Origin: an uncultured candidate division WPS-2 bacterium | GTDB lineage: Bacteria; Vulcanimicrobiota; Vulcanimicrobiia; Vulcanimicrobiales; Vulcanimicrobiaceae | Direction: 5' to 3' | Assembly (NCBI GenBank): GCA_937927945.1 | Contig: CALEYW010000059.1 | Location: forward strand, 1 to 41,269 | DNA: 41,269 nucleotides | Position numbers and translations under genes: made by a program | Notes under the pieces: generated by a model | The model's input: the letters and a program-made list of their open reading frames with translations, nothing else | Database searches by the model: none | Told to the model about the DNA's origin: nothing | Shown here: piece after piece, positions 33,134-41,050 of the stretch | Position numbering within the stretch: position 1 is the stretch's first letter | How the letters are laid out: every line of letters begins with the position of its first letter

Positions 33134-35501
33134 CCCACCCATCACGAAGCCCGAGCGCCGGTCGTTCGGCGTTCGCGAACACGCGGCGCTCAACGCGCTC
33201 TGGCTCGGCATCCAGTTCCAGGACGCGGCTATTCTGGCGATCGTCGTTCCGGCGATCCTGCTGCGGCTCGCGCCGCAGTCGCACACCGGGGTGTTGGCTG
33301 CGATCGCGACCGTCGTCGCGACGGCGTGGGCGTTCGTCCCGCCGCTCGCCGGCGCGCTCTCGGATCGCGCGCGGCGCCGCGGCGGCGACCGGCGGCGCGA
33401 AGTCGCGATCGCACTCGGGCTCGACATCGTCGCGGTCGTCGCGCTGGCATACTCGCACTCGGTCGGCGCGCTCGGGGTCGAGGTCGTCTGCGCCGGAATC
33501 GCGATCGCAACGGCGTCGTCGATCTACCAAGCGATGCTCCCCGAAGTCGTCCCGCGCGACGCGTGGGGCGCGTCGGCGGGCGTACGCGGCGCGATGACGC
33601 TGATCGGCACCGTCGGCGGCCTCGCTGCCGGAGCGCTGCTGCCGCCGCACGTCGCCTTGTTGGCGATGGCCGGCGCGGTCGCGCTCGTGCTGCCCTCGCT
33701 CGCCGCGATCCCGCGCGAGAGCCCGACGCAGCACCGCACCGAACACGCGGTTGTCCGCGACCGTCACGATCTGAACGTCACGGTCGTCGCGCGCGGCTGG
33801 ATCGTGCTCGGGATGACGCTGCTGAACACCTACATCCTGTACTTCTTCAGCGACATCCTCGGCGTGCGCGACGCGAGTCTGGGCACCGGGATGGTCGCCG
33901 GCGCGGCGCTGATCGGCGCGATCGCTTCGAGCGTCGCGGCGGGTTTGCTCTCCGACCGGTTCGATCGCCGGGCGGTCGTCGCGCTCTCCGGCATTCCGAT
34001 GGTCGCCGCCGCGCTCGGCTTCGCGATCGCGCCCGACCAGCGCTTGATCTTCCTGTACGCCGCGCTGTTCGGCCTCGGCTACGGCGGCGTCTTTTCGGTC
34101 GGCTGGGCGCTGGCGCTCGACTCGATACCGGCGCTCGGCGACGTGGGTCGCGACCTCGGCGTCTGGGGCACGCTCTCGAACCTGCCGGGCATCGCCGCAC
34201 CCGCGCTCGGCGCGTGGATCATCGCGCACGGCGCGACGCCGCGCGACGGCTACCGCACCCTCTTCGCGCTGGCGGCGACGGCGTTCGCGGTCGGCTCGCT
34301 CACGGTCTTGCGGGTCGGCGCGCGGCCGGTGTCCTCGACGTGGTCGGTGCTGCTGCTCATCATCGTGACGGCGGTGCGCCAGCCGTGGCTGGCGATTCGC
34401 TTTCGCGTGCGGCAATGGGGACGGCTCCCCTTCCGGCGCGGACCGACGCTGCTGATCGCCAACCATCAGCACGAAGACGAGTCGGAGATCGTGGCCGAGC
34501 GATCGTTCGCGCAAGGCAGCTGGCGCTCGACGACGCTGACCGCGTCGTCGCGCCGCATGTACGAGCCCGGCTTCTTCGCCTCGCGGCTGAGCGCGTTCGC
34601 CTTCATGCGCAACGTCAACGCGGGACCGTTTTTTCTCGCGCTCGGAATGTATCCGCTCGAGAACGAGCTCTCGTCTCGGCCGCTGCGCAGCATCGCGTTC
34701 TCGGTGCAGCAGCGCCACGGAGACGCGGACCTGACCGGCATCCTGCGCGGCGACGCGCTGGCCGCCGTGCCGCCGGGCGCCGTGCGGACCGCCGACCTGC
34801 TCGAGCCGCGCTTTTTCGCCGCATCGGACGTGCGGGTCAAACTCTCGCACGTCCTCGAACCATATCGCCGCGAATTGCTGACCGAGCTGCGCGCCCAGAT
34901 CGATTCCGACATCGCGCACATCGTCGATCTCGTCCGGCGCGGCGCGACGTTCTACATCACGCCGGAGGGATTCTACAGCACCGACGGCCGGATGCGTCCG
35001 CTCAAGGGAATCGTCGAGCATCTCGCGCCGATCGCCGACGTGTGGTTCGCGGCGATCGCATTCGACCCGTTTCGCGGACGCCGTCTCTCGATGCTCTATC
35101 GCGTCGTGCGGCCCGCCGATCCGAACGATCTCGCGACGTCGCTCGCCGCCGCGCGGCCCGTCACCACGAGCGCGCTCTTCGCGACGTGGTTGACGGCCGT
35201 CGCCTTACCGTTCGACGCGGACGAGGCGCGCGACGGCGTCACGCGTGCGCGCGACGCGCTGCCGCGCGCGGCGTTCGTCGATCCGGAACTCGCGCGCGAC
35301 GCCGGGCGCGTCGTGGACGACGCGCTCGCGCGCCTGGTGCGCCGCGGGACGCTGGTCCGCGAGGGCACTCGTTACGCGCTCGGGCCGAACCGGGGCGACC
35401 CGCGCTTCCCGGACGTCGCGGACATGGTCGCATACCAGGCGACCTTTCACGCGGAGACACTCGCCGCGCTCCGCGCGCTCGAATCCAGCGTCCCCGCGTA
35501 G
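33108..35501 (+). CDS. MFS transporter fused to a possible acyltransferase domain
   Basis: About 797 residues. The first ~425 are a twelve-helix major facilitator: ALSDRARRRGGDRRRE after helix 2 is the loop 2-3 signature, and GLLSDRFDRRAVVALSG repeats it in the second half. After a hydrophobic join comes a soluble part with LLIANHQHEDESEIV (N452, H453), YITPEGFYSTDGRMRPLKGI (E620, G621) and later a helical C-terminus. The two motifs resemble PlsC blocks I and III, but Glu stands where Asp of HX4D is expected and the spacing is longer than in PlsC. No ATG or GTG precedes helix 1; a TTG at 33108 behind GAGG is my best start, overlapping the previous gene by 26 bases. The acyltransferase call is tentative. 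Confidence 0.68.
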   Translation: MPPGPTSINPPITKPERRSFGVREHAALNALWLGIQFQDAAILAIVVPAILLRLAPQSHTGVLAAIATVVATAWAFVPPLAGALSDRARRRGGDRRREVAIALGLDIVAVVALAYSHSVGALGVEVVCAGIAIATASSIYQAMLPEVVPRDAWGASAGVRGAMTLIGTVGGLAAGALLPPHVALLAMAGAVALVLPSLAAIPRESPTQHRTEHAVVRDRHDLNVTVVARGWIVLGMTLLNTYILYFFSDILGVRDASLGTGMVAGAALIGAIASSVAAGLLSDRFDRRAVVALSGIPMVAAALGFAIAPDQRLIFLYAALFGLGYGGVFSVGWALALDSIPALGDVGRDLGVWGTLSNLPGIAAPALGAWIIAHGATPRDGYRTLFALAATAFAVGSLTVLRVGARPVSSTWSVLLLIIVTAVRQPWLAIRFRVRQWGRLPFRRGPTLLIANHQHEDESEIVAERSFAQGSWRSTTLTASSRRMYEPGFFASRLSAFAFMRNVNAGPFFLALGMYPLENELSSRPLRSIAFSVQQRHGDADLTGILRGDALAAVPPGAVRTADLLEPRFFAASDVRVKLSHVLEPYRRELLTELRAQIDSDIAHIVDLVRRGATFYITPEGFYSTDGRMRPLKGIVEHLAPIADVWFAAIAFDPFRGRRLSMLYRVVRPADPNDLATSLAAARPVTTSALFATWLTAVALPFDADEARDGVTRARDALPRAAFVDPELARDAGRVVDDALARLVRRGTLVREGTRYALGPNRGDPRFPDVADMVAYQATFHAETLAALRALESSVPA

Positions 35502-35512
35502 CGCTCCGGCAC

Positions 35513-35531
35513 CGACCCTGCTGCGGGGTCG
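35513..35531. terminator. Possible bidirectional terminator hairpin between convergent genes
   Basis: CGACCC (35513-35518) and GGGTCG (35526-35531) can pair into a 6-bp stem with a 7-base loop. It sits in the 44-base gap between two convergent stops, where a terminator is expected. There is no T-run on either side, so a Rho-independent role is weakly supported. Confidence 0.25.
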
Positions 35532-35545
35532 AACGGCGGCCGGCG

Positions 35546-35986
35546 TCAGCGCACGTGGATTCCGATCGGACGAATCAGTTCAACGCCGTCGACGCTGCGC
35601 GCGACGATCTGCAGGGTGTAATCGTGCCGCAGCCACGGCGGCAGCCACCACGGCACCGTGTAGGTGAGCGAGAAGCGGCCCGGGCGGTCGGCGTGCATCG
35701 CCAGATTGTAGTTGCCGACCCGCGCCTCGACGTACCCGACATTCACCGAGGTGTCGACGCTGCCGTGCACCCGCGACCCGGCCTTGATGTCGGTCGACGA
35801 GATCGCCATGTCGTGAATCTGCGGGTACCCGTGCGGCGGCGGGGTCGCTCCGACGTGGCGCAGCTCGTCGGCGACGACCGCGGCGGCAGGCGCAGTTGGC
35901 GGAGCGGACGGCACGGCCGGCTCGGGCGAGCTTGCCTGGGCGAGCAGCGCCGCAGCGAGGGCAACGGTGACGAACGGCGAGAACAT
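35546..35986 (-). CDS. Small secreted beta-sandwich protein, unknown function
   Basis: A 146-residue exported protein. Residues 1-~18 are a signal peptide (FSPFVTVALAAALLAQA), followed by a Pro/Ala-rich spacer (~19-40). Residues ~56-146 form one beta-rich domain with MAISSTDIKAGS, VDTSVNVGYVEAR, PGRFSLTY and YTLQIVARSVDGVEL. This domain lines up with the C-terminal tail of the GT-C protein at 39334-40893. The ATG at 35986 leaves only six bases to the divergent GT2 start. The family is not one I can name. A role in binding a glycan or protein partner in the periplasm is a guess. Confidence 0.7.
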   Translation of the reverse strand: MFSPFVTVALAAALLAQASSPEPAVPSAPPTAPAAAVVADELRHVGATPPPHGYPQIHDMAISSTDIKAGSRVHGSVDTSVNVGYVEARVGNYNLAMHADRPGRFSLTYTVPWWLPPWLRHDYTLQIVARSVDGVELIRPIGIHVR

Positions 35987-35992
35987 GAGTGG

Positions 35993-37021
35993 GTGATCTC
36001 TTCCCCACCCAGCGTGATCGTCCGCCGCGGTGACGCGGCAACGCTCAGCATTGTGGTCCCGCTCTACAATGAGGCCGACAACCTCGCAGAGCTGCTCCGG
36101 CGCATCCGCACGGTCGTCCGCGGGCTGACGACGGCACCGGCCGCGTGGGAACTGATCTGCGTCGACGACGGGAGCCGGGACGCGACGCTTGCGATCCTCC
36201 TCGATGCAGCCGCAGCCGACCCGCACCTGCGGATCATCTCGCTCTCCCGCAACTTCGGTCACCAGATCGCAGCGACGGCCGGACTCGACGCAGCCGGCGG
36301 CGACGCGGTCGTGCTGATGGACGGCGATCTTCAAGATCCGCCCGAGTTGATCGAGAACTTTTTGGCGAAGTTCCGCGAGGGATACGACGTCGTCTACGCG
36401 ACCCGGCGGCGACGGGCGGGCGAAAGCCGGTTCAAGCTGCTGACCGCCGGCATCTTCTACCGCACGATCCGGCGGCTGACGAACGTGTCGATCCCCGTCG
36501 ATACCGGCGATTTCCGGCTGATGAGCCGGCGTGTCGTGGCGGCCTTGCGCGGCTCGCGCGAACGCCATCGGTTCATTCGCGGCTTGGTTTCGTGGGTCGG
36601 CTACCGTCAGACCGGAATCGAATACGACCGCGCCGAGCGCTTCTCGGGCGAATCGAAGTATCCGATCTCGAAGATGCTCAAATTCGCCATCGACGGGATC
36701 ACCGCGTTCAGCGAGATCCCGCTGCGCCTGGCGACCTGGTTCGGGTTCATCGTGAGCGCCGTGGCGTTCGTCGTCGGCATCTTCGAGATCGGCCTGCGGA
36801 TCTTCACCGGCTACAACTTGCCGGGCTACACGTCGACGATCTTCGCGATCTTGTTCTTGGGCGGCGTGCAGCTGATCACGATCGGCATCTTGGGCGAATA
36901 CGTCGGCCGCGTCTACGACGAGATCAAAGGCCGGCCGCTCTACCTCGTCGCGGAGACCGTCGGCAGCGGGCTCGCGTCGCCGGCGGACTCGCTGCCGAGC
37001 ACGGCGCCCTTCGTCAAGTAG
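35993..37021 (+). CDS. GT2 glycosyltransferase, GtrB/ArnC-like, polyprenyl-phosphate
   Basis: A 342-residue membrane enzyme that likely moves a sugar from a nucleotide donor to undecaprenyl phosphate. Motifs are LSIVVPLYNEADN (18-30), CVDDGSRD (56-63), LSRNFGHQIAATAGLDAA and LMDGDLQDPPE (108-118). DTGDFRLMSRR and RFSGESKYP then follow. Two hydrophobic segments close the protein (ATWFGFIVSAVAFVVGIFEIG and IFAILFLGGVQLITIGILGEYVG). The GTG at 35993 is chosen; a second GTG at 36014 is possible and would widen the very short divergent gap. Its end overlaps the convergent hldD by 82 bases. GT-C partners in the window could use its product. Confidence 0.88.
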   Translation: MISSPPSVIVRRGDAATLSIVVPLYNEADNLAELLRRIRTVVRGLTTAPAAWELICVDDGSRDATLAILLDAAAADPHLRIISLSRNFGHQIAATAGLDAAGGDAVVLMDGDLQDPPELIENFLAKFREGYDVVYATRRRRAGESRFKLLTAGIFYRTIRRLTNVSIPVDTGDFRLMSRRVVAALRGSRERHRFIRGLVSWVGYRQTGIEYDRAERFSGESKYPISKMLKFAIDGITAFSEIPLRLATWFGFIVSAVAFVVGIFEIGLRIFTGYNLPGYTSTIFAILFLGGVQLITIGILGEYVGRVYDEIKGRPLYLVAETVGSGLASPADSLPSTAPFVK

Positions 37022-37983
37022 TTGCGCACGTAGTCGGCCACGCCGTCTTCGAGCGACGTCGCCTCGCGGTCCCAACCGGCCGCGCGCAAGCGATCGATCG
37101 TGGCGACGGTGCGATACTGATACTTGCCGCGCAGCGTCTCGGGCATCTCGACGTACGCGATGCGCGCCGGACGATCGAGCGCCGCGAACACGGCGCGCGC
37201 GAGATCGTTCCACGAACGGTCGCGCCCCGCACCGACGTTGTACAGTCCGCTCGCCGCGCGAGTCTGACCCAAGAATGCGGTGATCGCGGCGGCGTCCTTG
37301 ACGTAGAGAAAGTCACGCGTCTGCTCGCCGTCGGCGATCCCCCGCCGATAGCTCCTGAACAATTCGATGGCGGGCCGCTCGCCCAGCTGCTCGTACGCTT
37401 TCGCCACGACGCTGCGCATCGATCCCTTGTGATCTTCGTTGGGCCCGTACACGTTGAAGTATTTGATCCCGACCGCGCTCGGCAGCAATCCCTCGCGCTG
37501 CATCCACAGGTCGAAGAGGTGCTTCGAGTACCCGTACATGTTCAGCGGGCGAAGCTCGTGCGGGTCGAGGTCCTCGCGCATGTCGCTCTCGCGCGCGCCG
37601 TACGTCGCCGCGGACGACGCGTACACGAAGCGCGCGTCCCGCGCGAACGCCCAACGTGCGATCTCCTGCGAACGCCGCACGTTGTTCGCGACGAGGTAGG
37701 ATGCATCGCGTTCCGTCGTCGACGAGCAGGCGCCCAAATGGAAGATTGCCGCGACGTCCCCGAACGCGTCCGGATCTGCCGCGATGCGCGCAAAGAACTC
37801 CTCGGCGTCGAGATAGTCGGCGAAGCGCAGCGGGACGAGGTGGCGCCACTTCTCGCTCGTGCCGAGCCGGTCGACAGCGACGACGTCCTCGACGCCTTCC
37901 AGGTTCAAGTGTCGGACCAGCGCGCTGCCGATCAGGCCGGCAGCCCCGGTGACGACGACACGCCCGCGCGCGCGACCGCTCAT
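36940..37983 (-). CDS. hldD: ADP-L-glycero-D-manno-heptose 6-epimerase
   Basis: Converts ADP-D-glycero-D-manno-heptose to the L-glycero form used in the LPS inner core. The 347-residue SDR matches HldD closely: VTGAAGLIGSALV (11-23), FHLGACSSTTERD (81-93), YASSAATYGA (121-130), MYGYSKHLFD with catalytic Y150 and K154, KYFNVYGPNEDHKGSM and GEQTRDFLYVKD. The other heptose genes (gmhA, hldE, gmhB) are not in the window. It overlaps the deoA stop by four bases on the same strand and the convergent GT2 gene by 82 bases, where its last ~27 codons code a non-family-like tail. Confidence 0.88.
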   Translation of the reverse strand: MSGRARGRVVVTGAAGLIGSALVRHLNLEGVEDVVAVDRLGTSEKWRHLVPLRFADYLDAEEFFARIAADPDAFGDVAAIFHLGACSSTTERDASYLVANNVRRSQEIARWAFARDARFVYASSAATYGARESDMREDLDPHELRPLNMYGYSKHLFDLWMQREGLLPSAVGIKYFNVYGPNEDHKGSMRSVVAKAYEQLGERPAIELFRSYRRGIADGEQTRDFLYVKDAAAITAFLGQTRAASGLYNVGAGRDRSWNDLARAVFAALDRPARIAYVEMPETLRGKYQYRTVATIDRLRAAGWDREATSLEDGVADYVRNYLTKGAVLGSESAGDASPLPTVSATR

Positions 37984-39293
37984 GAGCGCAGGCCGTTCGA
38001 CGGGGCGACGGCCGGCGCATCCCGCACGATCGTCGCGACCAGCGGTCGAGCCGCGGGCGGGACGTCGCCGAGCGTGAACGCCGCGGCGATCGCCGCCGCG
38101 GGCACGCCGTCACCGATGCATTCGGCGAGCACCTCGCCGGCCCGGACCGGCGTTCCCACCCGCGCGATGATGCGGACCCCGGCGAACGGGCCGCCGGCGG
38201 CGACCAATTCGCGGGCCAGCTCGCCGATCGCCACCGCGTCGATCCCGGTGACGAACCCGGATCGGTCGGCCGGCGCGCTGGTGCGGCGTCCGTCCACGGC
38301 CAAATCGTCGAGCGTCGCGCGGCTGCCGCCTTGGGCTTCGATCATCTGCGCGAAGCGCTCGTAGGCCGCGCCCGAGCCGAGCGCGTCGAGCGCGCGCGGG
38401 GCGATCTCCTCTTCCGCGACCCCGCCGACCCGCAGCATCTCGTGGACGACGGCGAAGATCGCTTCCGCAAGGCGGGGATCGCGGTCGTCGCCGCGCAGAA
38501 AATCGCGCGCTTCGACCGCCTCGATCCCGGTGCCGACCGCCGCGCCGAGCGGCTCTTCCATGTCGCTCACCAGCGCCGAGGCCCGCCGCCCGAATCGGCC
38601 GACCAGTCGAACCAGCGTCTCGGAGAGCTCCAGCGCATCCTCGACCGTCCGCATGAACGCACCGCGACCGGCTTTGACGTCGAAGACGATCGCCTCCGCG
38701 CCGCCGGCGATCTTTTTCGAGACGATCGAACTCGCGATCAGTCCGGTCGAGGGCACCGTACCGGTGCGATCGCGCAAGGCGTAGAGCAGCCGGTCAGCCG
38801 GAACGAGCCGAGCCGACTGCGCGGCGATGGCGCAGCCGATCGCTTCCACCTGCGCGACGAACGCTGCCGGCTCGAGATCGGTGCGGACGCCCGGGATCGC
38901 CTCGAGCTTGTCGAGCGTTCCGCCGGTGTGGCCGAGCGCGCGACCCGAGAGTTTCGCGACCGGAACGCCGCAGGCGGCGACGAGCGGGACCGCGACCAGC
39001 GAGACCGTGTCGCCGACGCCGCCCGAGGAATGTTTGTCGACGACCCGCGCGCCGCGTTCGCTCAGGCCGGGATAGGCCAGCACGTCGCCGGAACGCACCA
39101 TCGCCTCGGTCAGGGCTGCGATCTCGGCGAGATCCATCCCGCGGATCGCCACGGCCATCGCCAGCGCCGCTATCGGGGCATCGTCAATTGCCCCCCCAAC
39201 GTAGCCCTCGACAATCCGCGTCCACGTCGCGCCTTCCAGCGCCCCTCCGTCCCGCTTGACCTCGAGCGCCCGCCGTAACCAGCCATCTTGCAC
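37980..39293 (-). CDS. deoA: Thymidine / pyrimidine-nucleoside phosphorylase
   Basis: Splits thymidine (or uridine) with phosphate into base and pentose 1-phosphate, the substrate of phosphopentomutase (DeoB). The 437-residue protein has the usual length and motifs: KHSSGGVGDTVS (87-98), AKLSGRALGHTGGTLDKLEAIPG (113-135), PSTGLIASSIVSKKIAGGAEAIVFDVKAGRGAFM and the C-terminal barrel-sandwich hybrid domain (from ~345). The thymidine and general pyrimidine forms cannot be told apart by eye. It is followed at once by hldD on the same strand (ATGA overlap). Its start faces a divergent GT-C gene. Confidence 0.93.
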   Translation of the reverse strand: MQDGWLRRALEVKRDGGALEGATWTRIVEGYVGGAIDDAPIAALAMAVAIRGMDLAEIAALTEAMVRSGDVLAYPGLSERGARVVDKHSSGGVGDTVSLVAVPLVAACGVPVAKLSGRALGHTGGTLDKLEAIPGVRTDLEPAAFVAQVEAIGCAIAAQSARLVPADRLLYALRDRTGTVPSTGLIASSIVSKKIAGGAEAIVFDVKAGRGAFMRTVEDALELSETLVRLVGRFGRRASALVSDMEEPLGAAVGTGIEAVEARDFLRGDDRDPRLAEAIFAVVHEMLRVGGVAEEEIAPRALDALGSGAAYERFAQMIEAQGGSRATLDDLAVDGRRTSAPADRSGFVTGIDAVAIGELARELVAAGGPFAGVRIIARVGTPVRAGEVLAECIGDGVPAAAIAAAFTLGDVPPAARPLVATIVRDAPAVAPSNGLRS

Positions 39294-39333
39294 GACCTGC
39301 GGATTCGTTCGGGGTCGTCGCGAAGCCCTGGGC

Positions 39334-40893
39334 GTGGTGGTCCGTCTGACCGTTGCGGCGCTGGCGCTTGCCGTTGCGCTGGCTTTTCCGGTGCGGTTGT
39401 CGGCCGACGTGTGGGCCTATGCTGCCTACGGGGCGCTGGTGACGGACGGCGTCGACCCGTACGCTCGGGCCTATCGCAGCGCCGACGTCGCGCCGTTGCG
39501 AGACCCCGTCCTCGACGATGCGCTGCGCGCGTGGGGCGGCTCGCTCCCGCGCGACGTGTACGGCCCCCTCTTCACCTTACCGTGCGCGGCGGTCGTCGCC
39601 GCGACGCGGCCGTTCGGGGCGGGCGGCAGCGTGTTCGCGCTCCGGCTGGTGGCCGCGCTCTCGCTGCTGGCGTGCATCGCCCTGGCCGGGCGAACCCGGC
39701 CGCGGCTGGCGGCGCTGCTGGCGTACCATCCGGTCGTCCTGTGGAGCGCGGCGGAAGGCCACAACGATACCTGGTGGCTGGCCGTCGTGCTCCTCGCCGA
39801 TCGCTTTCGCAAGCCGGGCGCCCGGCTCGCCGTCTTGGTCGCGGCGGTCGCGATCAAGGCCGTGGCCGTGGTCGCGCTGATCTGGGCGCTCGCGCGAGAC
39901 CGCAACGGGCGCACGCGCGCAGCGTTCGTCTTCGCGGCGTTAGCATTCGCCTACAGTCCGCTCGCCTGGTCGGTCTTCGCGCGTGGCCTGGACCACGGGG
40001 GCGGACCGCCGCGCGTCTCGCTGCTGCACGCCGGGGCGCTGGCCGCCTACGCCGGATCGCCGCTGCCGCTGCTGATCGCCGCAGCGCTCGCGCTCGCCGC
40101 GATCGCCGCGTTCGCTCGCGCCCTGCGCGGCGGGGACCTGGTGGCCGGCGCGGCCCTGCTGGGCTGGACGCTGCTGTCGGCACCGGAGCCCTGGTACGCG
40201 ACGTGGCTGGTGCCGGTGATCGCCCTGTCCTCGCGAACGCCCGCAGCGCGCGGCTTGCTCGCCGCGAGCGTGACCGGGTTGGCCGGGTATCTCCAAGATC
40301 TCGGCGGGGGAACCGCGCTCCACAACCCGGCGTTGCTCGGAGGTATCATGCTCGCCCAATACGCGCTGCCGCTCTTGATTGCAGCGCTGGCCCCTTCGAC
40401 CGCCCCGCAACCGATGCAGGCACCGCCGACGCCGCCGGCGCCGGCGACCGCGACGCCGTCGCCTGCTGCGACCGCCGCGCCGAGCCCCGCGCCGAGCCCG
40501 ACGCCGGCGGCCTCGGAATCACCGACCGCGGCGCCGAGCGCGGCGCCGAGCGCGAGCCCGAACCCGTACGCGTACGTCGTCACCCCGTCCGCTCCGCCGA
40601 GCGGTGCGCCCAGGATCATCGAGGTGGCGCTGAACGACCGCGTGCTGCACGCCGGCGGCTTGCTGCAGGTGCGCGTCACCACGAGCCCAGACGTCACGAC
40701 GATGGTCGCGCGGACAATGGGCCACGAGATCGCCGTCCCGCTCTACTCGCCGGGCATCTTTGCCGGCCAGCAGCAGATGCCGACCGGGATCCCGTTCTTC
40801 TTGCTCAACCGAACCTATCAGATCGACTTCGTCGCGACGACGGCCGACGGGCGCTCGTCCGTCGCGAGCCTGCCGGTGCGATTCGAGCATTAG
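39334..40893 (+). CDS. GT-C-like membrane mannosyltransferase-type protein with periplasmic C-terminal domain
   Basis: About 519 residues. Residues 1-~350 hold roughly nine hydrophobic segments with features of GT87/MptA-type polyprenyl-phosphate mannosyltransferases: an acidic first loop (RLSADVWAYAAYG...GVDPYARAY), YGPLFTLP, SAAEGHNDTWWLA and APEPWYATWLVP. Residues ~353-411 are a Pro/Ala/Ser/Thr spacer. Residues ~425-519 are a beta-rich domain (IIEVALNDRVLHAGG, TTSPDVTTMVAR, SPGIFAG, YQIDFVATTADG) resembling the secreted protein at 35546-35986. An in-frame TTG lies at 39256 inside the divergent deoA; the GTG at 39334, just before helix 1, fits better. The sugar is unknown. Confidence 0.75.
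   Translation: MVVRLTVAALALAVALAFPVRLSADVWAYAAYGALVTDGVDPYARAYRSADVAPLRDPVLDDALRAWGGSLPRDVYGPLFTLPCAAVVAATRPFGAGGSVFALRLVAALSLLACIALAGRTRPRLAALLAYHPVVLWSAAEGHNDTWWLAVVLLADRFRKPGARLAVLVAAVAIKAVAVVALIWALARDRNGRTRAAFVFAALAFAYSPLAWSVFARGLDHGGGPPRVSLLHAGALAAYAGSPLPLLIAAALALAAIAAFARALRGGDLVAGAALLGWTLLSAPEPWYATWLVPVIALSSRTPAARGLLAASVTGLAGYLQDLGGGTALHNPALLGGIMLAQYALPLLIAALAPSTAPQPMQAPPTPPAPATATPSPAATAAPSPAPSPTPAASESPTAAPSAAPSASPNPYAYVVTPSAPPSGAPRIIEVALNDRVLHAGGLLQVRVTTSPDVTTMVARTMGHEIAVPLYSPGIFAGQQQMPTGIPFFLLNRTYQIDFVATTADGRSSVASLPVRFEH
40390..40566 (+). repeat. Low-complexity Pro/Ala/Ser/Thr spacer coding repeat
   Basis: The DNA is built from short, imperfect GC-rich units such as gcgccgagc and gcgacgccg and encodes ~59 residues that are almost only Pro, Ala, Ser and Thr. 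It joins the last membrane segment of the GT-C protein to its C-terminal domain. Such tracts commonly change length by slippage. It could also let the domain reach away from the membrane. Confidence 0.8.
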
Positions 40894-41050
40894 ACGCCTT
40901 CCCAGGCTTCTATAAAGCATACCCGGGGATCATGACGGCGCTTACCAGGCTTGTTAGATAGATTGACAAGCAGTAGTCGCCGATTCGCGTCGGGTCCGCG
41001 ATATCGATGTTGTCGGAGCGTCGGTCCGGCCGAACGGAAGCAACCTCGGA
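40894..41050. promoter_or_regulatory. Intergenic region before the sulfotransferase gene, 157 bases
   Basis: Visibly richer in A/T than the genes to the left. It holds a TTGACA (40963-40968) that matches a -35 box, but no -10 box at 16-18 bases, and two copies of ccaggctt (near 40901 and 40944). No open frame of note. A promoter for the downstream gene is expected by position; the TTGACA match alone does not prove it. Confidence 0.3.

Noticed and set aside
33326..35980. Open sequence upstream of the GtrB-like gene in the same frame
   Set aside because: It is Arg-rich and lies inside the MFS fusion gene; the GT2 similarity begins only after about 36000, so the start was moved to 35993.
40390..40566. 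CRISPR or regulatory direct repeats
   Set aside because: The units are imperfect, in frame and encode a Pro/Ala spacer; there are no spacer-repeat alternations.
40963..40968. TTGACA as a sigma-70 promoter
   Set aside because: No -10-like hexamer at 16-18 bases. A single hexamer match in an A/T-richer gap is weak, so it is only noted in the gap entry.
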